This document shows positions 18,389 through 27,904 of a stretch of 64,000 nt of DNA, one piece after another. The notes beneath the pieces were generated by a model that was not told where the DNA came from, did not search any database, and saw only the letters and a program-made list of their open reading frames with translations. The stretch is from Algoriphagus ratkowskyi (GTDB taxonomy: Bacteria > Bacteroidota > Bacteroidia > Cytophagales > Cyclobacteriaceae), in assembly GCF_002150505.1 (NCBI RefSeq), contig NZ_MSSV01000011.1, forward strand, positions 186,001-250,000. The letters are read 5' to 3'. Position 1 is the stretch's first letter. Every line of letters starts with the position of its first letter. Both the position numbers and the translations under genes were made by a program.

Positions 18389-18790
18389 ATGGCAAATTTG
18401 ACTTCCGACCAAGCTATAAGACTGTCAGATAATTTTTATTACCTGAGTTCTTCGATGCTGGACTTCAGGGTTGCAAACTGGGAGAAGTTATCTGATGATG
18501 ATATTAAAGAACTCAGTGATATTCAATATTCTCTTTTAAGTTTTGGTGAGAATATTCTGGCACTTTCCACAACTCTAATCATGGATGAAGTTGTTGATTC
18601 TTTGGGAAAAATAAATACAATTACGCAAGAGATAAAGGATTCAATTAAAGACCTGAAGAATATCCAAAAAGGCCTGAATGTGGCCACAGGAATTCTCATT
18701 CTTGGTGCAATGATCATCAATCGCGATCCTCAAGGAATAGGGAGCTCACTCAAGGATCTGTTTGAGTTATGGAAAGCTCCGCTGGACTAA
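18389..18790 (+). CDS. hypothetical helical protein with C-terminal hydrophobic segment
   Basis: This 133-aa protein is predicted mostly helical. Residues ~75-95 (KINTITQEIKDSIKDLKNIQ) have coiled-coil character, and GLNVATGILILGAMII (~97-112) is a membrane or hairpin-like segment. It starts 4 bp after the lipoprotein gene and ends ahead of a strong bidirectional terminator. The pairing suggests the two products act together. That is inference from spacing only, and no family is recognised. Confidence 0.7.
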   Translation: MANLTSDQAIRLSDNFYYLSSSMLDFRVANWEKLSDDDIKELSDIQYSLLSFGENILALSTTLIMDEVVDSLGKINTITQEIKDSIKDLKNIQKGLNVATGILILGAMIINRDPQGIGSSLKDLFELWKAPLD

Positions 18791-18836
18791 CTTCAACTAA
18801 TGTAATCAACTGTTTATAAACACATTAATAAAATAA

Positions 18837-18867
18837 AAAAACGATGAGCTATTCACCCATCGTTTTT
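18837..18867. terminator. bidirectional terminator
   Basis: AAAAACGATG and CATCGTTTTT (18837-18846, 18858-18867) form a perfect 10-bp stem with an 11-base loop and A/T-rich flanks. It lies between the plus-strand hypothetical gene and the minus-strand haem lipoprotein gene and can end both transcripts. Confidence 0.85.
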
Positions 18868-18894
18868 CTTATCAAGCCATTTATAAGTTGGTAA

Positions 18895-21588
18895 TCACCT
18901 AGCGAAAAGCATAAACTGCTTCATTGCCCAATGTTCTTCGCCATTTTCAGACGCTTCGATTTTCAGGAATCTTGTATTCTCCTGAGCTTTCCACTGAATA
19001 GTATTTATGCCTTTTACTCCAGATCCGCTCGCCACTTCAGTCCAGGATTTTCCATCTGCAGAAAGCGATACTTTATACTTTTTAGGATATTCTTTCTCAC
19101 CGGAATTGAATTGTATTTCAGCTAAGTTTTTCTCCTTTGGTAGCTCTATCTGAAACCACATACCAGATTCTTGCGGGCTTTCAGTTTTCCATCCCTTGAA
19201 GCTAAATGCATAAGATGGATCCTTGGTTGAACCCACGCCCTGTAAAGCAGTACTACTTGCCGTGATTTTCCAGTTATCCTGGAGAGAAATTGCCTTAGGG
19301 ATTTCTCCGATCAATTCATCAAAATCATAAGTACCTTCTTTACTAGCTGTTTCTTTTCGTAGTTGAGCGACAAACTTTGGACTCACGAAACTTCCTGAAT
19401 TCCCGAAGTCATTTCGGATATATGAAACAACAGAAGCAATGTATTCATCATCATTGCTATCCATAGCAATCATTATACCCTCATATTCCTTCCCTTCTAT
19501 AGCACCTGTCAAACCATGAAGAAGCGTTTTAACAGCATATTCAGGATGCCCCATAACTCTAGGAGAACCTGAAAATGCAGGAGCGAGGAGTTCGCCACCT
19601 CCAATAGGTGTGCCGAGACCATTTGGTCCGTGGCAGGTAGAGCAATAGCTATCATAGATGCTCTTTCCTTTTGTAAAAAGTGCTAGTTCTTGTGGTGCAA
19701 ACTTGGTTGAAGCCATTTCTTTCTCTTTTGACATTCTCTCCAAAAGCTGGGTTCCAACCACCTGAATTCCTTGTGCTTGATTGCCTTTCAAAGTGGCTTT
19801 GATCAAATTTTCTACTTGATCTATATTCAATATATAAGCGCTAAGCAATGCTTGCAAGGCCACCTCAGTAGATGAATCCTTGATCAATTCTCTATAATTC
19901 TCCTCCAGACTTTTCTCGCCATATTTATACAAACTTTCACTGGCTCGTAATGCTTGAATCCGAATCTGAGGACTGCCGTCTTTCATCAGCTTTCGGACCT
20001 GATCAACCTTCAATGAGCTCAATCCTTCTAATGTCCACAGTGCATGGATTCTAGCCAATTCATTATCAGAAGTATTTATCAAGTTTTCCAACTCCTTCAC
20101 AACTGATTTATCTTGATTTAAAATAATCAACTGCTGCGCTTGATCGCGCCACCATCCATTTGGATTGCTTAGATGGCGGACAAGTTCAGCAGAAGTCTCC
20201 TCGTACATTCTTGGCTTCTCTGTATTTCTCTCCATTCCCTCATAGGTCAATCGCCAAATTCTGCCATTTCCTGCAATATCATCCATTTGATACTGGAGAA
20301 TTTTGGTTCGCAAGTAACTGCCTTCCTGAGTCCAGTTTCCTTGCTGGATAATTCCCCGATACATATCTACAATGTACATCGTGCCGTCAGGTGCCGTAGC
20401 CATATCAACTGGCCGAAAAAGTGGATCTGTGGATTGGATGAACTCAGATTTTTGTTCTAGGTAGGGGTTCTGAAGATAGGAGAGGCCTTCAGTTTTTTCT
20501 ACCTGCACTTGACGTACAATCCTTCCAACTGGCTCTCCGTAGAAGTATTGATTTTGAAGTTCTTTCGGAAGTCTATCTCCACGGAATACATCATTCCCTG
20601 CCGATCCTGTCACGTTATTTAATGAATTATCTGGCTTGGTTTCTCGCATCCCAGGTTCGAAATCCGCTAATTTCACCAAACTGAATGGTTCTCTAAAACC
20701 TTCTTTCAACTGACCCTTTACACTAAAATTGCCATAGACAAGGGGGAACTGGTATCCTTGTGGAATGCCTCCTGCTCCATCTTGAAACCACACCTGACCA
20801 TAATTGTCTTGTGTTACGCCCCATTGTCCCCATGGATTTCCAGTTGGTTCTTGAATTACCCCGTCTGGCGTCCAGCGAATTCTATGGGAATTATAGGTAC
20901 TGTACATCCAGTTGTCCATCGTCCAAGTCAGGAAACTCGTCTGATGCTCAACATTTCCTGATCTTCCTAGGCCTGAAGCGAAAAGTTCTTTCTTATCAGC
21001 TTTACCATCTCCATCAGTATCTGTGTATTTATAGACATTATCTTCATTAGATTCCATGGACAAAATGGTGTTTTTTCCAAAAGGAACCACATAGCGAGGG
21101 AAAACTAGGCTGTCTAGAAAAATCACACTTTTATCATAGACGCCATCATTATCTGTGTCCTCCCATCTAGAAATCCTAGAAGTAGGCATTAGCTCTCCAT
21201 TTGCATCAATATCCTGCATATAAGTTCTTAACTCTAGCACATACATTCTACCATTCCCGTCAAATTGAATAGCCGCAGGTTCTTTGATCTGTGGTTCAGA
21301 AAGAATAGGAGTCAGTTTATAGCCCGGCTGAAGTATAAATGATTTCAATTGCTCGTTTGCCGAGACAGGAACTACTGGCGGGACTGGACTTAGGTCTATG
21401 CCTTTCCATCTCGGAGATTCCATATCTGTGCCATCGGGAATAGTAATAGATGGGTAAGGAGCTTCCATTCTTTTTGGATCTAAAGAATCAGCAGGAGAAA
21501 CGTCAAAGGGGGATTTTTGAGGTGTACAACTGGCAAAAATGACCAGTGAAACACCATAGACTAGTTTTAGTTTTTTGGAAATACGCAT
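18895..21588 (-). CDS. PVC-type haem-binding CxxCH lipoprotein with discoidin-like C-terminus
   Basis: This is a large exported electron-transfer protein of 897 aa. The order is: lipobox VIFASC (Cys ~20); a seven-bladed-propeller-like dehydrogenase domain (residues ~75-430, opening YKLTPILSEPQIKEPAAIQF, with EF-hand-like DTDGDGKADK); HEAT-like repeats (~450-610); a class I cytochrome c domain with haem motif CSTCH (~645) and a distal Met in IMIAMDSN; and a discoidin/F5-8C-like domain (~745-897, RFLKIEASE). This is the family named from Planctomycetes, where its reaction is unknown. Sugar or sugar-alcohol oxidation feeding electrons to the respiratory chain is the usual suggestion and fits the neighbouring genes. 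Confidence 0.92.
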   Translation of the reverse strand: MRISKKLKLVYGVSLVIFASCTPQKSPFDVSPADSLDPKRMEAPYPSITIPDGTDMESPRWKGIDLSPVPPVVPVSANEQLKSFILQPGYKLTPILSEPQIKEPAAIQFDGNGRMYVLELRTYMQDIDANGELMPTSRISRWEDTDNDGVYDKSVIFLDSLVFPRYVVPFGKNTILSMESNEDNVYKYTDTDGDGKADKKELFASGLGRSGNVEHQTSFLTWTMDNWMYSTYNSHRIRWTPDGVIQEPTGNPWGQWGVTQDNYGQVWFQDGAGGIPQGYQFPLVYGNFSVKGQLKEGFREPFSLVKLADFEPGMRETKPDNSLNNVTGSAGNDVFRGDRLPKELQNQYFYGEPVGRIVRQVQVEKTEGLSYLQNPYLEQKSEFIQSTDPLFRPVDMATAPDGTMYIVDMYRGIIQQGNWTQEGSYLRTKILQYQMDDIAGNGRIWRLTYEGMERNTEKPRMYEETSAELVRHLSNPNGWWRDQAQQLIILNQDKSVVKELENLINTSDNELARIHALWTLEGLSSLKVDQVRKLMKDGSPQIRIQALRASESLYKYGEKSLEENYRELIKDSSTEVALQALLSAYILNIDQVENLIKATLKGNQAQGIQVVGTQLLERMSKEKEMASTKFAPQELALFTKGKSIYDSYCSTCHGPNGLGTPIGGGELLAPAFSGSPRVMGHPEYAVKTLLHGLTGAIEGKEYEGIMIAMDSNDDEYIASVVSYIRNDFGNSGSFVSPKFVAQLRKETASKEGTYDFDELIGEIPKAISLQDNWKITASSTALQGVGSTKDPSYAFSFKGWKTESPQESGMWFQIELPKEKNLAEIQFNSGEKEYPKKYKVSLSADGKSWTEVASGSGVKGINTIQWKAQENTRFLKIEASENGEEHWAMKQFMLFAR

Positions 21589-21897
21589 GTACTGAATTTG
21601 AAGGTAAGAATAGGTTTGGTGTTACTGTTGTATTGATAGTTTATCCCAAATTATGGCTTTCTTCGGGAATTGGTTTTACCGAAAAAATAATGTCTTGTAT
21701 TTACTGCTAAATCTATAACAGGATCTCTATGCTATGACTTGTAGAATTGCCAGTCGCTAATATAACATCAATCCCCAATCTGGGGCAGATAATACTTGTT
21801 TTTGCAGATTATTGAAATGAAATAATGAAAACTGAGCACGCTGGAAGCAATTTGCCTTTAGCATGTATTTTGAACTACTAGTATAAAATACAAAATC
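21589..21897. other. intergenic region, no gene seen
   Basis: These 309 bp separate divergent genes (haem lipoprotein leftward, small membrane protein rightward), so promoters for both must lie here. I see no open frame of note and no strong palindrome. Two short related direct repeats (GCAGATAAT at about 21787 and GCAGATTAT at about 21804) are present; their meaning is unclear. Confidence 0.5.
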
Positions 21898-22134
21898 ATG
21901 AAAACTGAAATTTATCATATTAAGTCTGGAGTAAGAAGAATCACTGACTACTCAGAAGGTTTGACTTCATTAATTGCTGGTACTTATGTGCTATCTCTTG
22001 CTGTTACTAAAAAACATGTGGGATTGCGAATTGCACTAGGTGTAGTGGGTGCTTATTTAGTTTTAAGAAGTGGTGGGAAGTTAAATGCTGGCACCTTTTC
22101 TTTTGATGAGGAAGATGAGATCATAATTAAATAA
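21898..22134 (+). CDS. small membrane protein
   Basis: This 78-aa protein has a charged N-terminus (KSGVRRITDYSEG), two hydrophobic segments (LTSLIAGTYVLSLAV and LRIALGVVGAYLVL) and an acidic C-terminus (FDEEDEIIIK). The layout resembles DUF2892/YgaP-type two-helix proteins, but I cannot confirm membership. It stands alone, and a strong hairpin lies about 50 bp after its stop. Function unknown. Confidence 0.7.
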   Translation: MKTEIYHIKSGVRRITDYSEGLTSLIAGTYVLSLAVTKKHVGLRIALGVVGAYLVLRSGGKLNAGTFSFDEEDEIIIK

Positions 22135-22185
22135 TCAGATCTTTTTTCAAAATTATAATTCAATCATCAAGTATTTTTTTTGATT

Positions 22186-22234
22186 TCCAAAGGTTTAAAT
22201 CTATGTGTAATCCTCATTGATTTAAACCTTTGGA
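22186..22234 (+). terminator. hairpin, probable terminator of the small membrane protein gene
   Basis: Perfect 16-bp arms (TCCAAAGGTTTAAATC and its complement, 22186-22201 and 22219-22234) surround a 17-base loop and are followed by a T-rich stretch. The stem is AT-rich and the loop is long for a terminator, so a regulatory or repeat origin is possible. Confidence 0.6.
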
Positions 22235-22728
22235 TCTATTTTGCATTTTTTTGATTTAAGCTTACCTGATGTTCAATTAACAGTATTTTGGGATTTAAAT
22301 TGCTGTGAAATATGATTAGAAACAGAGATTAATCGAAATTTTTAGCTAAAAATATTAGGCCTCATTTTATGCCTATTTGATCTATGGGTATAACTTTTTC
22401 TCAGTTTGATATTTTGACAAAGTTTGCCTTAAACTCGTGGTCTGAACACAATTACATTTGTTGCTTCTAAATATTTAGCCTTTCACATGAACTGTAAAAT
22501 TTCAAAATACAATTCTGGGTAAAACACCAAAGTTAGGATCTATAAAAAGTGCCAAAAATTAGGATCGATATTACATCATTTTATAAAATTTTTACCCTGG
22601 CACAATCTTTAAATTTCCATCTGTCATCATCAATTATTTACTCATTCAGTTTCAATTCCATCAAACATTCCGATCGGTACAAAAGTTGTATTTCTTTCAG
22701 TCACTTATCAAAACTGTAACCCCTTCTT
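22235..22728. other. intergenic leader of the DNA repair cluster
   Basis: About 490 bp without a convincing gene precede the exonuclease gene. The main visible structure is a pair of imperfect direct repeats, CCAAAGTTAGGATCTAT at 22527-22543 and CCAAAAATTAGGATCGAT at 22552-22569, offset by 25 bp. They could be binding sites for a regulator of the repair cluster or the remains of a mobile-element end. Confidence 0.45.
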
Positions 22729-23721
22729 ATGCTGAAATTTACTGACAAAGGTATTTACTGTAAGCAGGCTGATCTATACATCGACCCGTGGAAACCGGTA
22801 AAAAACGCCATTATCACCCATGGACATAGTGATCATGCTAGAAGTGGGATGAATAATTACCTCTGTCATACTGAAACAATGCCAATCCTCAGGTTGAGAT
22901 TAGGGGCTGACATAAACGTGCAAAGCTTGCCTTATAATCAAGAAATTAGCATCAACGGAGTCAAAATCAGCCTACATCCTGCAGGTCATATTATAGGTTC
23001 AGCTCAAGTTCGCCTGGAATATAAAGGTGAGATCTGGGTAGTTTCCGGAGATTATAAGCTCATTCCTGATGGATTGAGCGTTCCATTTGAACCGGTCAAA
23101 TGCCATCATTTTATCACAGAATCTACATTTGGTTTACCTATTTACAATTTTCCCTCCACAGAAGAAGTATATGCTAGCATTAATCAATGGTGGAAGCAAA
23201 ATGCTGCTGAGGGCTTCAATTCTGTAATAATCGCTTATGCCTTGGGGAAATCTCAATCCATTCTACATCATTTGGATCAGGAGATAGGAGACATATTTCT
23301 GCATGGAGCTGTAGCAAATGTCAATAATGCATTTAACGAAAATGGACATAATTTCCCCGGCACATGGGTGAGTCCAGAAATGGATCGCAAAGCTATCAAA
23401 GGAGCAATGATAGTGACTCCTTCATCTGCCTTATCCACTCCTTGGATCCGGAAATTTTCACCTTCACGTGCCGCACTTTGCAGTGGATGGATGCAACTTA
23501 GAGGAGCGAGAAGACGCTCCGGAGTTGACCGAGGGTTTGTATTATCTGATCACTGCGATTGGTCACAACTTAACGAAGCTGTTTTGGCAACAGGAGCGGA
23601 AAACATCTATGTGACCCATGGCTATCAAACTACCTATGCGAAATGGTTATGCGATCGATATCAACTTAATGCTATTGAAATAAAGACTCAATTTGAACCT
23701 GCCACAGGAGACTTAGACTAA
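22729..23721 (+). CDS. ligase-associated DNA exonuclease (metallo-beta-lactamase fold)
   Basis: This 330-aa protein has the beta-lactamase/beta-CASP metal motif HGHSDH (31-36) and later metal or catalytic positions in LHPAGHIIGSAQV, VVSGDYK and LSDHCDWSQL. This group (ligase-associated DNA exonuclease) is defined by being next to an ATP-dependent ligase and an Lhr-like helicase and is related to SNM1-type nucleases that trim DNA ends. It is the first gene of the four-gene cluster, separated from the ligase gene by 161 bp that contain a relic of the repeated element. Confidence 0.93.
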   Translation: MLKFTDKGIYCKQADLYIDPWKPVKNAIITHGHSDHARSGMNNYLCHTETMPILRLRLGADINVQSLPYNQEISINGVKISLHPAGHIIGSAQVRLEYKGEIWVVSGDYKLIPDGLSVPFEPVKCHHFITESTFGLPIYNFPSTEEVYASINQWWKQNAAEGFNSVIIAYALGKSQSILHHLDQEIGDIFLHGAVANVNNAFNENGHNFPGTWVSPEMDRKAIKGAMIVTPSSALSTPWIRKFSPSRAALCSGWMQLRGARRRSGVDRGFVLSDHCDWSQLNEAVLATGAENIYVTHGYQTTYAKWLCDRYQLNAIEIKTQFEPATGDLD

Positions 23722-23805
23722 TATGTTTATCCACAATCATATCTATAGCCTTATTTTCTATGCCTGCCAGATTGGAAGACCGATGGTAGGTGACCGAAGT
23801 AACCT
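23722..23805 (-). repeat. diverged partial copy of the 150-170 bp repeated element
   Basis: Read on the plus strand, this stretch matches the reverse complement of the element at 45756-45905. The end ATGTTTATCCACAATCA matches the element terminus at 13 of 17 positions. A core (GGAAGACCGA, then GGTGACCGAAGT) sits at exactly the same 47-bp distance from TTATCC as in the intact copies. The far end is not recognisable. It lies between the exonuclease and ligase genes and looks like an old, decayed insertion. Confidence 0.6.
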
Positions 23806-23882
23806 CAATTCTGGTATTTGCCATGTAAGAGGCCAATTTGGTCTTTTATTGCCGCTATTTCGGAAACTCAAATAAACTATTC

Positions 23883-25475
23883 ATGAAGGCATTCACAGCA
23901 TTATTTACCGCCATAGATCAGACCACTAAGACCAACCAAAAGGTTCAGGCCATGGTAGATTATTTTACTCATGCTGAGGAGGAGGATAAGATATTTGCGG
24001 TTTCTATCTTAATAGGCAATAAGCCTAAAAGACCTGTAAAAACTTCTGAGCTAAAAGAATGGGCTGCAGAACTAGCCGAGCTCCCAATGTGGCTTTATGA
24101 AGAGTCTTATCACATTGTCGGGGATTTAGCTGAAGCAATAGCCCTGATGCTTCCAGATCCAGATAAAGAACAACATGTTTCCCTCCGTGAGAATTTAGAA
24201 TTTCTTTCCGAATTGACTGATTTGCCCTTGGAGGTTAAAAAGGCTAGAATTATAGAGTATTGGATGAGCGCTGAAGTTCAAGAGCGCTTCGTGTTTAATA
24301 AGCTGATCACAGGAAATTTCCGAATGGGTGTTTCCAAGCAATTGGTAATCAAAGCGCTCGCGAAATATTTAGAACAAGAGCAAACTTCTATCGCGCATCA
24401 GTTGATGGGAAAGTGGGATCCTTATGCAGAAACCATGGATTCGATGTTTGCCGGGGAAACACATCTGGACAAAAACTACCTGCCTTACCCTTTCTTTTTG
24501 GCGTATCCCTTAGATACGGATCCCGCTACTTTAGGAGATATTGATAACTGGTATATAGAAAGAAAACTGGATGGAATACGTGGCCAGATCATCGTGAGAA
24601 ATGAGGAGCTTTTTGTATGGAGCAGAGGAGAAGAATTGCTAACGGATAAATTTCCTGAGTTCAACTCCCTTCAAACCTCCCTTCCAAATGGGACGGTACT
24701 GGATGGAGAAATCATTCCTTGGAGAGATGGTAGCCCTTTGCCTTTTCAAATAATGCAAACCAGAATTGGCAGGAAGAATATTTCTCCTAAATACCTCAAA
24801 GAAGCACCATTGGTCATGGTATGTTTTGATATCCTAGAATACAACGGAGTTGATTTAAGAGCTAGACCTTTGTCTGAAAGGCGAGAAATTCTGAACGAAG
24901 TAATAGCAAAGCATACCGAAAACAAGTTGCTACTATCCGAAGCGATGGATTTTAAGGCTTGGGAAGAGGTAGGAAAGTTTAGAAGAAATGCTCGTGACTT
25001 CAACTGTGAAGGATTGATGCTAAAAAGAAAAACTAGTGAATACGAGACTGGCAGAAGGCGTGGCAATTGGTGGAAATGGAAAACAGAACCCATGACGGTG
25101 GATGGGGTTTTGCTTTACGCACAAAGTGGTCATGGTCGGAGAGCGAATCTCTTTACGGATTACACCTTTGCTGTGTGGGATGGAGATGTGCTGGTTCCTT
25201 TTGCCAAAGCCTATTCGGGTCTGACCGACAAAGAAATCAATGTCTTGGACAATTGGATCAAGCGAAACACTATTGATAAATTTGGCCCTGTGAGAAGTGT
25301 AAAACCTGAGTATGTATTTGAAATTGCTTTTGAGGGGATCAATTCCAGCCCAAGACATAAGTCTGGTGTGGCACTTAGATTTCCTAGAATTTTGAGATGG
25401 AGAAAAGATAAGTCTGTCAAGGATGCGAATACCAAAAATGATTTATTGCAATTACTTGAAGCCGTTAATTCATGA
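23883..25475 (+). CDS. ATP-dependent DNA ligase (repair cluster)
   Basis: This 530-aa ligase joins DNA nicks through a lysine-AMP intermediate. The N-terminal DNA-binding domain (~1-195) has ERFVFNKLITGNFRMGVSK. The adenylation Lys is K228 in ERKLDGIRGQ. Further nucleotidyltransferase motifs follow: VWSRGEELL, VLDGEIIPW, CEGLMLKR and WWKWK. The OB-fold domain comes last. I chose ATG 23883 because residues before it are unlike the family. The stop overlaps the helicase start (ATGA). It lacks the LigD polymerase and phosphoesterase domains and so belongs to the separate ligase-associated repair cluster rather than to Ku/LigD end joining. Confidence 0.95.
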   Translation: MKAFTALFTAIDQTTKTNQKVQAMVDYFTHAEEEDKIFAVSILIGNKPKRPVKTSELKEWAAELAELPMWLYEESYHIVGDLAEAIALMLPDPDKEQHVSLRENLEFLSELTDLPLEVKKARIIEYWMSAEVQERFVFNKLITGNFRMGVSKQLVIKALAKYLEQEQTSIAHQLMGKWDPYAETMDSMFAGETHLDKNYLPYPFFLAYPLDTDPATLGDIDNWYIERKLDGIRGQIIVRNEELFVWSRGEELLTDKFPEFNSLQTSLPNGTVLDGEIIPWRDGSPLPFQIMQTRIGRKNISPKYLKEAPLVMVCFDILEYNGVDLRARPLSERREILNEVIAKHTENKLLLSEAMDFKAWEEVGKFRRNARDFNCEGLMLKRKTSEYETGRRRGNWWKWKTEPMTVDGVLLYAQSGHGRRANLFTDYTFAVWDGDVLVPFAKAYSGLTDKEINVLDNWIKRNTIDKFGPVRSVKPEYVFEIAFEGINSSPRHKSGVALRFPRILRWRKDKSVKDANTKNDLLQLLEAVNS

Positions 25476-27904
25476 ACAGTTTTGCAGACGCATGGTTTTC
25501 AAATGAAGGTTGGACGGCACATGCTTTTCAAAAAAAAACTTGGTCAGCTATGGCCAATGGCAATTCTGGCTTATTAAATGCACCTACTGGTTATGGAAAA
25601 ACCATGGCTATTTGGTTTGGCGTGCTTCATCATTACTACATACAGCGGAAAGTAAAAAAAGGTAAAAGTGAGAGAAAGCTTCACTGCCTCTGGATTACAC
25701 CTCTGCGCGCTTTATCCAGTGAAATTTATCAAGCCACCAATATCGTTAGCGATGATCTTGCGCTTGATTACCAGATTGGATTGAGGACAGGAGATACATC
25801 CACTAAGGTTCGTCAGCAGCAAAAGAAGAAACCACCGCAAGCATTGGTGACTACACCAGAAAGTGTACATATTTTGTTCGCTGGCAAAGGCTACACTGAT
25901 TACTTTTCAGAACTGGAATTTGTGATTGTGGATGAGTGGCATGAACTGATGGGAAGTAAAAGAGGCGTGCTGATCGAACTCGCTTTGAGCAGACTGAAAG
26001 CGCTGAATCCAAAATTGAAAATTTGGGGAATCTCTGCTACTATCGGTAATCTGGAGGAAGCACAGGAAATCCTTCTGGGCACCGAGAACGCAGGTGTTTT
26101 AATAAAGTCGGCGATAAAAAAGAAGATTCAGATAGAGACACTTTTGCCAGAGGTCTTAGAGCGTTTTCCTTGGGCAGGCCACTTGGGCGTACACATGGCA
26201 GCTACAGTCATTCCCATCATCGAGAAAAGTCAATCAACCTTACTTTTCACCAATACCCGCTCACAGGCTGAAATTTGGTACAGACAGTTACTTGAACTTA
26301 AGCCAGATTGGGCGGGAGCAATTGCTCTTCACCATGGTTCTTTGAGTAACGAGATCCGTGTTTGGGTGGAAGCAGCGCTCCATGAGGGAAGTTTGAAAGC
26401 CGTCATTTGCACAAGTAGCTTGGATCTTGGCGTTGATTTCAGGCCTGTGGATACGGTAGTTCAGATAGGCTCTCCAAAAGGAATTGCACGCTTTCTACAG
26501 CGGGCAGGAAGAAGTGGCCATCAGCCTGGCGCACTCAGCCGAGTTTATTTCTTACCCACCCATTCTCTGGAGATTATGGAGGGAGCGTCTTTGAAATATG
26601 CGGTAAAAGAAGGCATGATGGAAAAGCGAATTCCCTACGTCCGATCCTTTGACGTACTGATCCAGTACCTAGTCACACTTGCGATTTCCGAAGGATTTAA
26701 AGCTGAGGAAGCCTATAGAGAAGTGAAAAGCACGCATTGTTTTTCATCCATCACCACTGACGAATTCAACGAATGTTTGTTAATGATCACCAAAGGCGGA
26801 AGATCCTTGGGTGCTTATGATGAATTTCACAAGGTGGTGGCAGAAGAGGGTGTATTTAAAGTGACTAGTCGCCGGATCGCCCATCGACATATGCTAAATA
26901 TCGGTACCATCGTCAGCGATGCTATGATGCAGGTGAAATTTATGAGCGGAAAATTCCTGGGTACTATAGAAGAGTGGTTTATATCCAGATTGAAGCCAGG
27001 GGATACATTTTGGTTTTCGGGAAGAAATCTAGAATTGATCAAAGTGCGAGAGATGCAGGCCTTGGTCAGGAATAGTTCTGGCAAAAAAGGCGCAATACCC
27101 TCATGGATGGGAGGTAGGCTGCCACTTTCAGCAGATTTGGGTGCGGCGTTGCGACACGCTATGGACAGTGTCCACCAGCCAATCACCAAGAGTAATCCGG
27201 AATTACATTTCTTAAAACCGCTTTTTCTTAAACAAAAAGAACTTTCCGCACTTCCTGAAGAAGGAACGCTTCTGATGGAAAGTATTCAAACCAAATACGG
27301 GTACCATCTCTTTGTTTATCCCTTTGAGGGAAAATTTGTCCATGAAGGAATGGCGGCTGTTATCGCGTATAGATTGAGTAAGATCAAAGCTGCTACCTTC
27401 AGTATTGCTACAAATGAGTATGGATTTGAATTGCTTTCTGATTCACCTATTCCTGTGGAAGAAGCGCTTGAGTTAGGTTTGTTTTTTACGGACAATTTGA
27501 TGGCAGATATTCGTTTGGGAATCAACACAACGGAGATGGCTAGACGTAGATTTAGAGATATCGCCAGTATTGCTGGTTTGGTTTTTCAGGGATATCCTGG
27601 CAAGCCTATGAAAACCAAACATCTCCAAGCCAATTCCTCCTTGTTTTTTTCGGTTTTTGAAGATTATGATCCTGGTAATCTGCTGCTGCGACAAGCATAC
27701 GACGAGGTTATGGATTTTCAATTGGAATCTGCGCGGATGTATGCGGCATTTGTCCGGATCAGCACGCATGCGATTAATTTGACTTTTCCAGATAAACTTA
27801 CTCCCTTTTCTTTTCCTATTTTTGCAGAGTCATTCCGAGAAAAGTACAGCAACGAGGATTGGCAGACACGCTTAAGCAAACTCAAAGAAAGACTGGAGAA
27901 ATGA
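25472..27904 (+). CDS. ligase-associated DEXH-box helicase (Lhr-like)
   Basis: This 810-aa superfamily 2 helicase is of the Lhr core type. Visible are the Q-like region HAFQKKTW, Walker A APTGYGKT (37-44), DEWH box VIVDEWHELMG (~155), motif III SATIG, motif IV-V TSSLDLGVDFRPVD and motif VI FLQRAGRSGH. The Lhr winged-helix and beta-barrel domains fill the C-terminal half. Lhr-core helicases unwind in the 3'-5' direction on DNA or RNA:DNA hybrids and respond to DNA damage. The gene is coupled to the ligase (4-base overlap) and to the phosphoesterase gene (ATGA overlap). Confidence 0.95.
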   Translation: MNSFADAWFSNEGWTAHAFQKKTWSAMANGNSGLLNAPTGYGKTMAIWFGVLHHYYIQRKVKKGKSERKLHCLWITPLRALSSEIYQATNIVSDDLALDYQIGLRTGDTSTKVRQQQKKKPPQALVTTPESVHILFAGKGYTDYFSELEFVIVDEWHELMGSKRGVLIELALSRLKALNPKLKIWGISATIGNLEEAQEILLGTENAGVLIKSAIKKKIQIETLLPEVLERFPWAGHLGVHMAATVIPIIEKSQSTLLFTNTRSQAEIWYRQLLELKPDWAGAIALHHGSLSNEIRVWVEAALHEGSLKAVICTSSLDLGVDFRPVDTVVQIGSPKGIARFLQRAGRSGHQPGALSRVYFLPTHSLEIMEGASLKYAVKEGMMEKRIPYVRSFDVLIQYLVTLAISEGFKAEEAYREVKSTHCFSSITTDEFNECLLMITKGGRSLGAYDEFHKVVAEEGVFKVTSRRIAHRHMLNIGTIVSDAMMQVKFMSGKFLGTIEEWFISRLKPGDTFWFSGRNLELIKVREMQALVRNSSGKKGAIPSWMGGRLPLSADLGAALRHAMDSVHQPITKSNPELHFLKPLFLKQKELSALPEEGTLLMESIQTKYGYHLFVYPFEGKFVHEGMAAVIAYRLSKIKAATFSIATNEYGFELLSDSPIPVEEALELGLFFTDNLMADIRLGINTTEMARRRFRDIASIAGLVFQGYPGKPMKTKHLQANSSLFFSVFEDYDPGNLLLRQAYDEVMDFQLESARMYAAFVRISTHAINLTFPDKLTPFSFPIFAESFREKYSNEDWQTRLSKLKERLEK

